The position numbers and the translations under genes were made by a program. Below the pieces are notes generated by a model, which worked only from the letters and a program-made list of their open reading frames with translations, did no database searches and was not told where the DNA came from. A stretch of 64,000 bases of DNA from Ancylostoma caninum (taxonomy: Eukaryota > Nematoda > Chromadorea > Rhabditida > Ancylostomatidae), in assembly GCA_037903475.1 (NCBI GenBank), contig JBAJFG010000296.1, forward strand, positions 62,001 to 126,000, read 5' to 3'. This document shows, piece after piece, positions 23,668-34,859 of this stretch (position 1 is the first letter of the stretch; every line of letters starts with the position of its first letter).

Positions 23668-26600
23668 ATGACTACCGAAGCTCACAATTCTTCTCCAGCT
23701 TCTACATGTTCTTCTGACTCGTCGGTCTACATCGAACCAGATGACGATCGTCGGGTATTCTGCGGATGCGCCGGCGCTAATAGATATGGTATTCTCGTGC
23801 TGGCGCTCTGTTATCTAGCATTTATGATGTCGAGGTTGGTTCAGAACCCAATTCCAGGAAAAATCAGGTCCTTCACGGAATACCCTATTTCAGCCTCATC
23901 GCCTACAACGCTACGTTCGTGGCAATGATGGACAAGACGACGTCACCTCTCTATAACGGTTCCACAACGGCAGAAATTGACTGGGCCAGCTCCGAGTTAT
24001 CCATAGGCGATCGCCGATTGTCATTTGGTGTAATGGAGAAGAGTTTGACGTTTGCAGGTAGGCTAACTCGCTCAAGGTGTCAATTCAGCGAAATTTCTCA
24101 CCAAAAATTTTATAGGCGGCTTCTGCGGCGCCATGCTGTTCACCTTTCCTGTGAATATGTTGCTCCAAAGGTTTGGAGCTCATAAAGTGATGACTGTGAT
24201 TGGAGCACTGTGCACTGTTATGGTCGCAATTACACCAGTAATTGTTTGCTGGTCGTTTCCAGTTTTCGTGATAGTGAGAATTATTTCGGTGAGTGTAGAC
24301 TACCTGGAGCACAACTTTTATTTTTTTACTATATATCCGGGGTTATTTCTACTTATGGTTTCAGTCTGTTGCATTTGCACCCATATTTACCACTTGCTAT
24401 TTTCACACATTACTCTACTTTTAGGGAGTGTCCATCTCAAATTCGTTCCCAGTTGCCGGCGCTGTCGTCAACGAATGGGCGACCACCCGGGAAAAAGGCC
24501 TGTTCGTCGCTGTGCTGTCTGCATATGTAGAGCTTTCAGCACTGTTTACCATGCCCATAAGTGGGTTGATAGCCACGAAAGGTTAGTAATATTTAAGCTG
24601 AGTATAAACAGACATTTTCTTCCTTTCTTCCGAAATCTTTCTTGATACGATTTAGAAGGCTCCGTTTGTTTCAGTCAGCTGGGACACCGTATTTTACCTT
24701 CACGCTGCTCTCTTAGGATTATTCACCGTTCTCTGGGCTATATACTACAGGTCAGCTCCGACTAGCACTATATTTTTAAGGAAGTGGTTGGACTGGGGTC
24801 TGGGCATTACGCGGGGAAGTGGGCGGTCTTGAATGTCTGCTATTGGCTATTGCTCATTTTCATCCGAAATCCCAACTTACTGAGCTCTGATTCTAGGCTA
24901 CCTGGACCAATTCTCTCCCTTTTATCTGTGTAAGCTCTCCATACCTAAGACGTAGATTCCCCATGCGGTCTCTAACTATTTGTGTTGGGGCGCATCAACT
25001 CAAAAATTAGTCTCGTTACGAGTCACAACAATACTTGCAAAAAAAGGAGGTGTGCTGTATTTCTAGCCCCAATTATTCAGCTCAATGATGGGATTAATTT
25101 GATTTTAAAATAAATGATTTTGCAAGACAGTTGCGATGGACCCACTCATGGGCTGCAGTCGCTCTTTCATTTCTGTGTAGGCAGAAAACGGTAAATAACC
25201 GAAATTACAAGACTTTTTGAGTGAGCCCGGACTAGCAACTTTGATGCCTCTGAGCAGGCCTTGTACACCCTCACGCGTCGCGTCAGGCCGTTTCGCGTTT
25301 CTGGATTTGGGAAAGAACAGCCGAGCATAGTTCAAGAGGTGTCCTAACGAACCCTAGCGCCTTATTAGACATCTTGGCTTAAAACTGGCCTGTCCTTCCT
25401 GGGAAACGACCGACGAATGCCAATCTTCTACACAGTATCTCACCAGGCCTGAGGCGCGCGGGTGGCAAGTGTCCGGTTAACGTTTTGAAATGCGCAGCAT
25501 TGGGATTGGAGCGCGTTAACCAGCAAAAGACCATTGTAATAAACAAGCGGGAAAAAATTGTTATTTTTGGTACAAAAATCTAATAGAATGTATAAACTGT
25601 CTTTTTATAGGAACAAGGCTACGAAACATCCATTTGTCGCTCGTAAAGAATGGCAGAAAATCAGTGTTGGCAAACGACCAACCACAGGAAAGACATCCGT
25701 AAGTCCCTCATTCTTAGGAAAATGACGATGCACTGGGATGAAGGAGACAAATTTTTAATTTGAATTTTTTTAGCTTCCACTTCAACGCATTTTACGATCA
25801 ATGGTGATCTGGGCGATTTGGATCGCTGTTATTGGCAATTTTCTCGTGGCTCAGTTCACAATCTCCTACTCTCCACTTTATCTCTCCTATGTGCTCGGAT
25901 TTCCCACCATGACGGCTGGCTTTGTCACTATCGCTCCATTGGCTGGTCAGGTTCGTAGTGTGCTTATTTTGAGTGGTTGTAGTGAAGTCCCGCCCACCGT
26001 TGGTGAATCATACGGTGACAAAAGGTACCTCCGACAGGAGACAGAAAAATTTTAGCATCTAAGGAACCTTAAAAATTTGCATCACTCCATTAAGCAAGGA
26101 GTTCTAATGCGGTCGTTCACGTTTTTTCACAAGTTTTCTGCGAAAAAGCAAGATTGTAGTGAAGCCACGCCCACACTCTTTCTTTTGGCTATTAAGGCAA
26201 CATTCCTTGTGGCTTTATGATGTCCTCAACGTGTATAACTATGAATTAAATGTGTTAAATCCATGACAGCCATAGAACATCTATTATTTCAGCTGGTAAT
26301 CAAAATGCTCACCGGACTAGCTTCGGATCGCCTGACCTGCCTTCCCGAGGTGGGTAAGCTCCGCCTCTTCAACTCGATAGCGCTTCTCGGCTCTGGACTT
26401 TTCTTCATTTTGCTGTCAGTCATTCCGCCAACTGGAAATGCTGCCGATGTTGTGTTAATTAGTGAGTTTTTTATTTTTGGATATTTTCGTTTTCTCTAGT
26501 GGTTAATGCGTACTAGTGGGATATTTATATGATCTAGGTAAAGGACGAAATCTAACTCATAAGACAAAGATATTGTTATTTATATTGGTTTTTTCGAACA

Positions 26601-29600
26601 ATAATATATCATTTTCTGTGCGAACCTTTGTTCAAAATTAGTTCTAGGTAGCATTTAGAAGGCGCGTCAATCACGAGCGCATCCTCCGCTGGTCTGCCGC
26701 GCTGCGTGAGTGGTGCGGGGCGGCAAGTCAGCGGAGTAGTGATCCAATAACAGTGATTTAGGTAATAGCAAACAGTAATAGTAATTCAAATAACAGCAAT
26801 CAATAATTCAATTCAATAATTCAATAATAGTAATCTAAGGGAGTCAATCGTTATTGACGCTTTCTGTACTCACGTGATCTTGGTGTTCACTGCAGCTGCA
26901 CCATTCTCAAAATTTCCTAGGATTACCCAAGATCCCCATGTGTTTGCACCAATTTCAGCGAAAATTTCTTCTCTTGCAGTAATCCCCGTGGCACTACTAG
27001 GATTTTCATCTGGAGGTTATCCAAAATGTGTTGTCATGGTCTCGCAACAACACTCTCCATTTGTGATGTCAATTGTGCAGGTGAGCAGAAGTTCTAAAAA
27101 TTGTGGAAGCAGACGCAGAGAATTAGAGTCGTTGTTTACTATGCGTCTTATCCCAAAATTGGTGGAAATTCGGTGGGAGGTTGAGAAAAAGCTGTGTGGG
27201 ACTTAGCATCCTGAATTATTGTAAAATTTGAGACACCGATATTGACCTCCTTTTGTTATACCCTATTTATACTTTCGGGAATTGTTGTCTGTACTTTCAT
27301 AACTTCCCTTAACTCCCTTAGATATATTTTTCAAGTTTCTGAACGGGGAAAAAAACTGGTTAGGAACATGCAAATACAAAACCATCCCCGTTGAGTAATC
27401 CGTACCTGTTGACGTTTGAGCGACTCACGGAATATTTCCATAAATCAGATGAAGAGGACGTTACAAGAGACATTTCGCTGCTCGCAAAAAAAGAAACCCT
27501 TTAAAAGTTGCGATCTTACAAAATTGGTACTAGTAGACGATTTCTACTCCCCCGGATAAACATTCCCCCTCCCCCCCCCCTACAGAGCCATTTATGCGGA
27601 AGTTTCGGATAACAAATCTATTTTGGCATCCTGTTGCGGATGAATGACCGCACACCTTTCCTGCAACTTTCCACTTAACGAACTGCCTCACAAGCTTATG
27701 TTCCAGATCGTCGCCTGTCTGTCGCTGCTCACCGGCTCGTTCGCTGTGCCGGCACTGACGAAGGACGACACGTTCGACCAATGGCGGACGGTGTTCCTCA
27801 TTTACGCGTTCGTCTTGACCCTGTCCAACACGATCTTCATAGCATTTGCAAGGTTCGTTCACCTTCGGGTTGCGGATCGCCATTGGAAAATGGGACAAAG
27901 GGCAATTTATGTATAGAAGATGCGATCGCGCGTCAGACGCACGCATCCATTCGCGAGATAATTCCCATGATGACCGCTCAACGCGGCATGCACTCCCCGA
28001 ACGAAAATGACGTGAGACGAAGACGTGAACTGCGCCTTGCAATGCATCTCACCGGGGTCTGCGCTACGACTGGCCCATCGCTCCTCAGCTCCTCATATAG
28101 ACGCCCGTGCGTCGAACGCACGCATCTAGTATAAATTACACTTAATCGGACAAGTGATATGCAAATCTCATGCAGTGTGTAGCGTCGCAAAACACTTGCA
28201 AAACAACACCGGCGTGGATTCCGAGTCAGAAATATTAACTTGTAGTCCATTTCAAGGATTTTCCTATCGAAATTGGAGTTATATGTAAAGAAAACTTGTT
28301 TTCTGTTACACAACGTTTCTTTTTTTTTGCTTTGATGCATTTGCGTGATTTCCCAGGTGGTGAAAGAAAAATTTGTGTCTAGGAAGGTGATCTCTTAGAG
28401 AATGTAATTTTTAAGATAAGAAATGAATATGTAAGATTTTGTATTACTTATATAGTCTTCAATGTTTTTTCTTTTTCATGCGACCGTACCAGAACTGTTA
28501 TCACAGTTCATCTGCAAGTTTTTTTCCTTTTTGACCAAGGAACAGCTCTTCAATCGTTTGGTTTCCTTGCTACCTGTTGCTGTGCTAATCTCTCTTTCAT
28601 GCTGTGATACAAAATTCCCATCTTTCCAAATACATGCGGTGTGCAAAAGAACTAGAGCTCGTTAATCGTTGACCTCTATTGGAAATTCCTCATCCCTCCC
28701 GATTTTTTGCAGATTGAATCTGATTGCCATCAGCTGATCTCACATGAAATCAAACTGTGATATTCCCACAAGTCGCTGCAAACAAAAGTCACTGACCATT
28801 TCTACCTATCTGCAAATGCAGACAATCCTATTATTCCTTTGAATATTTATAGTGTTAGCTTCACAAAAACCCGGAAGTGCCTGGGTTGTTCGGGAAGTTA
28901 ATTCTGCGTTAATTTTGTTTTGGTGCCAAAGTGCGTCTGCCAGCAGTATGCAAGCACTGTTCTCTTCAGCATTCAGATCGAAAAGACTATCTAATAAAAT
29001 TCTCAATTAAATTGAACTCTCTCATAACAAAGCGTCGAAATAGTCCCTGTAGCTCTAAGTGACTGATTACATGGAAAAAAGGTGACGTTCTTCTATCGTG
29101 CATTTATCTAAATTTGCATTTTCTGGTACCTAATGAGTAGCTGAATAAATTAGAGTTCCTGACCATTCCTATCTATCAGCATCTTCTCCTAAGTGCTGTC
29201 ATTCTCTCCTCAGTTGCTGCTCAAGTTTTACTCGTTATAGCAGCAATTCACGAAAAATCGCAGCAACTGAGAATGCAGTAGCTAGGAGAATATGCTGCTG
29301 AGGTTTCTAGTGAAGGGCACATTTATTAGAGTGTAATGAATAACAAAAGTAGGACGACCATGTAAATCTTTGCTTAGCTTAGTTTGTTTAGCAAAGTTAC
29401 AAAGTTTACAAAGTTGAGCAATTTCCCCTTTGTGCCGTTAGTTGCAAGGGCAAATGGGTACACTAGTGAAGGATACTTTTGAATCCGCAATTGCATAATC
29501 CTAAAAATAATCGTATCAATGTCAACTAGTTGTCGGATTCGTGGTCAGCGTGCTGGATAGCCCCAGTAGTCCATTTCCACCTAGAATGAAGCTAAACTGT

Positions 29601-29900
29601 ATTCTCCAGTTGTGCCTTCATAAGGTTTTAATTTGACGCCCACGCGCGTCGTCCAGATTTTTGAACAAAAGTGGCGTGGAGGTTGCTATGTTCCGTAGAT
29701 AGACTTCCTGATTTTCCAGGGCCGAACCGGCTAAGTGGACTTCGTCGCCCTCAACGGCTTCTATCTTCCCCACCGAACAGCCTAGAATGGATGTCAATAA
29801 AATTATTACGCCATCAGGATCTCAAGAAGGATTTGATGTCACCAAAATTATTACGCCATCAGCATCTCAAAAACAAATTGATGACGCTTCAAAAGCGTGA
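23668..29900 (+). CDS. SLC17-type (sialin/VGLUT/phosphate-like) MFS transporter, 11 exons
   Basis: A membrane organic-anion transporter of the major facilitator superfamily. The substrate cannot be read from sequence. Exons: 23668-23834, 23894-24057, 24116-24288, 24425-24581, 24675-24750, 25611-25698, 25774-25950, 26293-26461, 26980-27080, 27707-27852, 29720-29900. All phases match, giving 532 residues, typical for SLC17. After a Ser-rich acidic N-terminus come a first TM segment (GILVLALCYLAFMMS), a lumenal loop, and the TM4-TM5 block with IVRIISG, SNSFPVAGAVVNEW, TREKG and WDTVFYLHAALLG, which is the family's R..G...FP....W...ERG signature. A later segment reads LTGLASDRL, then GFSSGGY..C. 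The protein ends AEPAKW plus a 50-residue tail in which KIITPS occurs twice. Donors of exons 1, 7 and 10 are GTTGGT or GTTCGT. AATAAA follows at about 30,207. The last two exons are duplicated at 38,443. Confidence 0.93.
26655..26750. repeat. GC-rich hairpin in transporter intron 8
   Basis: ATCCTCCGCTGGTCTGCCGC and GCGGCAAGTCAGCGGAGTAGTGAT pair as an imperfect hairpin, followed by an AT-rich ATAATTCAAT-type microsatellite (26,785-26,830). Probably a small MITE with an attached simple repeat. Confidence 0.5.
27911..28133. mobile_element. MITE insertion in transporter intron 10
   Basis: TATAGAAGATGCGATCGCGC at one end and GTGCGTCGAACGCACGCATC TAGTATA at the other are imperfect inverted termini. 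The duplicate intron at 38,589-38,640 passes directly from the donor region to the homologous TAATCG...AAGTGATATGCAAATC sequence without this block. The comparison shows it to be an insertion (or loss) after duplication. Confidence 0.6.
29175..29303. repeat. Degenerate CAGCAA/TTGCTG foldback
   Basis: CAGCATCTTCTCCTAAGTGCTG and ATGCAGTAGCTAGGAGAATATG CTGCTG are inverted, with inner CAGTTGCTGCT and AGCAGCAATT. Related in layout to the palindrome at 19,692-19,896. Confidence 0.5.
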
Positions 29901-30389
29901 ATTACCCATTGTTGGTAGTCCATTGTTCCACTTGTCATGCAAAACATTTCTATCGATTGGTTCACCTTGATAATAGTCTTGCTCAGGAGGCATTAGCATA
30001 ATATTTCTGCTTGAGCTGATCTGACAAACCCAATATGATGTGTAGGCTATTATCAAAGTGAACCATCGATTTATTGGTCAGCTGACTCATGGGTATTTTT
30101 ATGTGCAATTAGGTTTACTGTATACATTCCCTTACTATTCATATTTATAGGATCTTCCCTTGATGTTGAATTTGTATTATATTTCTCTGGTGTCTAACAT
30201 CAATAATAAATCTTACTTTATTACATTGAAATTCTATTGAAGAAAATAAATAATCGCATGCTATTGCGATGAAATGACGAAATGAAAGGGAACGCTGAAT
30301 CGTCGAATAAAACCCACCTTAGGGAGGAAATATTAGGTCGTCAAGTATTTGTTATATAGTACATGTTCCCTTTAGCTTCATCAGGAACG

Positions 30390-31160
30390 TAGCGCCATTC
30401 CTTAGAGGCTCTAGCACATCTTTTCAAAGTTAGCTTCATGAGAGCAGAGGTACCTTCTAGGAGGAGGATGTCTTACGTCACTCCAATATTAAAGAAACCA
30501 CAGCACGTCTCCTGGCAACTTCCGGCCAGTTAGCATAACTTCAATTTTGGCCAAAATGTTTGAGAAGCTTCTCAAGAAAAGGATCGAGTTGCACCTAGAT
30601 GAACATTCTAGAATAAGTCAACGGTTACTGCTATTCTTCAATCAGTCAATGGTTGGACTCTCTAACTTGACCGGGGTGGGGGCATGCACCTGCACTGTTG
30701 TGTATTTGGATTTCTTCAAGGCGTTCGATAGAGTCTGTTAGCAAAGGTTACTTTGGAAACTGGAGAGAATAGGGGTGCATCCCAGAATAGTTGCTTGGAT
30801 CGGGGCTTTCCTATCTGAGCGCTCGTTCAGAGTGCGTGTCGATAATACAATGTCGTCACAGAGGCTAGCCGGTAGAGGTGTTCCCCAAGATGAGGTTCTA
30901 TCCCCACTGATGTTTAATATCTATACCTGTGAGCTCCCCACTCTTATCAATTCGTTCATGTCAACTGTAGTGCTTTTGCTGACGACACCAAGGTATATCA
31001 TTCCACTTCGACTAGAGATGACCCTCTTCAGAGAGCCATCGCGATGGTACATGACTGGTCCTTGACTTGGGTTCTTCCACTTTCTGAGGTATTACATCTT
31101 GGGTCAAAAAACTCCTGCTTCAACTATGTCGTTGTCAACTACGAAGAACATTTTGACACA
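30390..31160 (+). pseudogene. CR1/Jockey-like LINE reverse transcriptase fragment
   Basis: Plus-strand frames joined by frameshifts give, in order, an RT palm start (SYVTPILKK, then ILAKMFEKLLKKRIE), YLDFFKAFDRV with the first catalytic Asp region, LLWKLERIGVHPRIVAWI, FLSERSFRVRV, GVPQ..VLSPLMFNIYT, and a displaced C.VAFADDT-like segment in another frame near 30,965-30,990. Order and spacing fit a non-LTR retrotransposon RT domain. A stop follows FDRVC at 30,739 and a frameshift precedes the ADDT block, so it is dead. No endonuclease or 3' tail was recognised, which suggests a 5'-truncated and otherwise eroded copy. Confidence 0.85.
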
Positions 31161-31359
31161 TCTCCTATTTCGAGCTGCTGTGGCTCATCTTAGCGACTAC
31201 TGGAGCCGGCAATCTATACAGCACAATCGACGAGAGGGTCCCCAAATATTCTCACTCAGATTCTGAAGATATATCGTTCTATGAGCAGCTAAGTTCTGGA
31301 CGACCACATGTCGCATCCTCTTCGGAAGCTACAATTCGAGTTGCTCTCATTGTGCAATT

Positions 31360-34300
31360 GTCAGAAATTAACAAATGAATCAACATTCAAGCTGAAAACG
31401 TATTTTCTAACAACAACGAAATTCACATTAATATGAAGACAACAGAAGAACATGTATGTACACATAAATATCCGATAACAAGTAAAAGTTTGAAATGCAA
31501 TAGATTCTGTGAATTCAACAACAAAAAGAAGTTTCAAGTAGTAATGTACAAACTGAATATATGGAATGGAATAAAAACACTTATCAAATTTACACTTCTT
31601 CCAGCCATCAATGGCCAGTTTGCAGGTACCACACCGGTCATCTACTCCAGAAGAGCAGACAGTGTGAGCCCACGCCTTACAAACTTCAGTGTTTGAGCAG
31701 CTCACCCAAAATATATCGTTTACGCCGTTATCTTGTGGATTCCTTTTCCCAAAACAAAACACGTCTGCAGCAACTTGCGGTCAGTTCCCAAGATGCGTTG
31801 CATCTTTTCTTCATTATCGGTGTCATTGATGTATTTCCTTTCCTTCCTTCTTTCGGCGTTCAGTTTCGATCTCTAAATTATGTAAAAACTCCGTAGCATC
31901 TAAAATTGACATTTCTTTTTCATTAGTTGTAGCACTTACCTTCTTGTATTGCGGTAGAATTCGACCAGGTTTCGGGCCCGCTCCAGTGGTCTGCATGACG
32001 GTTCTTCTTGCGAATGTTTCCCGTGCAGTAAGTTCGGTCGGTAGTTCCTTCTTGGCATTTTGTAGTATGGCGTTCCAGTCCTTCAGCCAATCGCCTCGCT
32101 TGGATTTGAGCATGATACGTGCAATCTCGGAAAATTCGGCTGACCTAAACAGCGTGGATGTACACGAACTGGTTAGAACCGATGTTGTTCTTCCTCACCT
32201 CATCGTTGCCGTGACATAGATCTTCGAACACTACTTCATATACTACATCCTTACGTGACATGGAAAGGACTTTCCAGCAGTTTTCTTCCTTTTGTATTAT
32301 GCCGCCCTAAACCGAACCAGTATTGTTGAGCCAATGAGTAGTTGTTTGTAGTGATATACCTGCATATCTTTGTAGTGTGTCAATGTGCCTTAATATGTTT
32401 TCCTTCTGCCGTCCCGACATATCCGATCCCCCTCGTACGCACTGTAGAAATATCAAGAATAAAAATGCATTGAAAGCATAAAACAAATGCAAATGTCCAC
32501 TCACAGCTGAAATAAGCTGTAGATCGCGGTCGTGAGAGTGTTACAGTAGCGCAGACACAACCGTGTCCAACCTACTGTTCTGCATGCTGCGCAAGAGAAC
32601 ATGTTGCTATTTGTTATGCCACGACTCGGCTTGGTTTGATGTAGTAAAAAGAGCGCCCAGGCGGAAGCACAGAGCACATTGCTTCCTCCTAGCTGAGTAG
32701 GTCTTCTCTACATACTGCAATATGAACATAAAATCATCATATCGTATCGAAGAAAATACGAAATGTCGCGTACGCCGAGCATTTCCGTCGCTTCAATGGA
32801 CACGAGCTGGGTCATATAAGCAGAGTAACTACTCTCGAATTTTTTCGCATCCATCTCAAAAACGAGGGAGTGAAAAAGATGATTGGCAGTCACACTTCTG
32901 AACAGACAAGATAATCTCGAAGTAGAAAAAAAAAGACCCAATTTTAGCTGAAGGGATCAAGCATATATTTAGAAACTCTTTCTGTTTTCTCTCCAAAGCC
33001 TGGTTATATGAAAAGCGCAGAGCACCTTCAGGGCTTCACTGATAGGAAACACTGATTTGAATGCGTTATAAAAAACATTAGTGCCATCAGTCGTGTGACG
33101 TACTGGGATTAAAACCAGGAACGCACTCCTAAAAAACTATCATCCAAAATTTACTTTTTAACTTACTAACGAACATACCTTCACTAATTCAAAAACAACT
33201 TGCACTACTGCAGCAGGAACGAAGGCAGATAAGTGCATGAGAACCCATTTTCACCTTCATCGGACGCAACCATGGTGGCGAGTCGAAAGGAGTATCTGCT
33301 AACGTTGAAAGTATCGTCGAAAACGATACCCCTGTGCCCATAACGTTCAAGCTACTTCTTCCCCTTCGTGGTGACCAAGGCTAAAGATGTTGCTGATTCA
33401 AAGGTGTAGCAGGGAGTAAAATTACTTGACTTTAAATTTGCTTGAAACCAACCTAAAACAAATCCGTTTCCACTTAGATCGTCGGTTTCCACCAGCTTCA
33501 CAGCAGCAATTTCCTCGTGATTTTATACCAAGGCTTCCAGAGAAGCACGGTCGTCGTTACAACTCCTACCGTCCACCAAGGCGTGGCGTGCAGCTATATT
33601 GCTAAAAGTTCAAACTCCAAAGAATCTTTTAGTTTGCCTTTTGAATGAAAGAAAAAAAAACAACATCCCTCATCGTTACATAGAAAATACGCAGTTGTTT
33701 CTGTGGGTCAGCTTTTGCATTCCAGCGGGTTGCTCGCAATTCCGACACAATCTGATTATTTATTCGGAAGTAGTTGTCCAACATTATTGGAGGAACCGTA
33801 TCAGTCTTGCTGTTTGATGTGGGACACCGTTCGCTAGCATGGACATGATGGTGATCTCATCGTCGATGGAAAGTGGATGGCAGGTGGAGTTGATATCGTG
33901 TACAAGGTGGCCAAAGCATGCTGCTACTTCTACCATACGATCGCTACGCATGTGAACCTGGGCAAACAACAATATGAGTCCTAGGAAATACGTAAAAAGA
34001 ACAGAAAACAGGTATACCTTCGCAAAACAAGGACAATGCTTGTGGACACGCTTGGTTTTCTTGTATCGTTGCATCGTTTCTTGTGAGTCAACCTCACCGC
34101 CGTCGCCTCTAGCATGCTGACACACATACATATAAATATTCCCTTTGCTCCTCTTCCTAGTGTACCCACGCTCCATCAACTTGGAGAATGTTCCCCTCTC
34201 CTCTGCCAGCCACGTCTAAAATAGTGATTGAATAGCCTCTATACAAACTTTGTAAAAATGCAAGGAATTTACCTCAAAATTTTCCCAGGAGTGCAAGACT

Positions 34301-34476
34301 ACATGTACCATAGCAAAATCGGAGAGTTCATTGCTGTGGTCCTTTTCACAGTGTTCAGCTAATTCCATGTTGGTGTGCAATGCTTCCTCGGAGCCCGGGC
34401 ATTGCACACTAGCAGCTGTGCTCGGCTCATTCTGAACGGATGCGGAGGTGGATGCTGTTTCTTCATCGTGCTCCAT
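31360..34476 (-). pseudogene. Decayed MULE-type (Mutator-like) transposase
   Basis: Read on the minus strand. Exon 34476-34273 is an acidic N-terminus starting MEHDEETAS. Exon 34215-34018 contains TWLAEERGTFSKL and Cys/His residues (YVCQHA, KHCPCFAK). A segment from 33957 has ACFGHLVHDIN and IMSMLANGVP, then a stop at 33787. Further down, near 33,310-33,210, YGHRGIVFDDTFNVSRYSFRLAT carries the FDDTFN first catalytic Asp block of MULE transposases. Segments near 32,260-32,160 (a VYIHAV ending like a SWIM finger) and 32,113-31,940 follow, and 31,750-31,590 encodes a PHD-like end with WVSCSN, C..WAHTVC and CGTC. The exon order fits one transposase of about 3 kb, but several stops interrupt it. 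Terminal inverted repeats were not located. The PHD-like tail could belong to the element or to captured host sequence. Confidence 0.6.
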
Positions 34477-34859
34477 CTGAAAAGAACCCTTTCATCCACT
34501 AGGTAGAATTGTCTCACTTTCTGATAGAAAATTTGCAGCCGAAAGGATTGAGTTTACGAGATACAAGTGATGGCAGTGAAAGGAGGAAGATGCTAAAAAA
34601 TACCCACTCGCTGTCTATGAGATGTTTCAAGCCTTTATGTGACCTTACCAGCAAGTGTGAAGTGCTATGAATGACCTTAACACGGGGTGCGAAGCACTGA
34701 TGGAAGTGTTAGAAGACTCCTACAACAACCGTGAATGCTGAGAGGTCAAGATGTGGGTAGTGTGAAGTTCACAGAATAAACCCCAAGGCGGTTTTGTGGT
34801 ACATAAAAGACAGATCATGTTATCATTACCTGCTTACATCACTATAAGTGCTGTTCCAG

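Larger units (their letters stand above)
27707..30250 (+). repeat. Segmental duplication, upstream copy (transporter 3' end)
   Basis: Holds transporter exons 10 and 11, the intron between them and the 3' flank. Landmarks shared in order with 38,443-40,260: the exon 10 cassette, AGTGATATGCAAATC, CAGCTGATCT..ACAT, CACTGACCA, CTGCAAATGCAGA, GCTAAGTGG, TTTTTATGTGCA(A/G)TTA, and GGTGTCTAA.ATCAATAATAAATC. Similarity continues past the stop codon through the poly(A) signal. Confidence 0.85.

Noticed and set aside
27853..28134. Continuation of the transporter coding frame past 27,852
   Set aside because: Read-through gives unrelated residues and a stop. The splice to 29,720 restores the family's AEPAKW end in phase, and the extra sequence includes a MITE.
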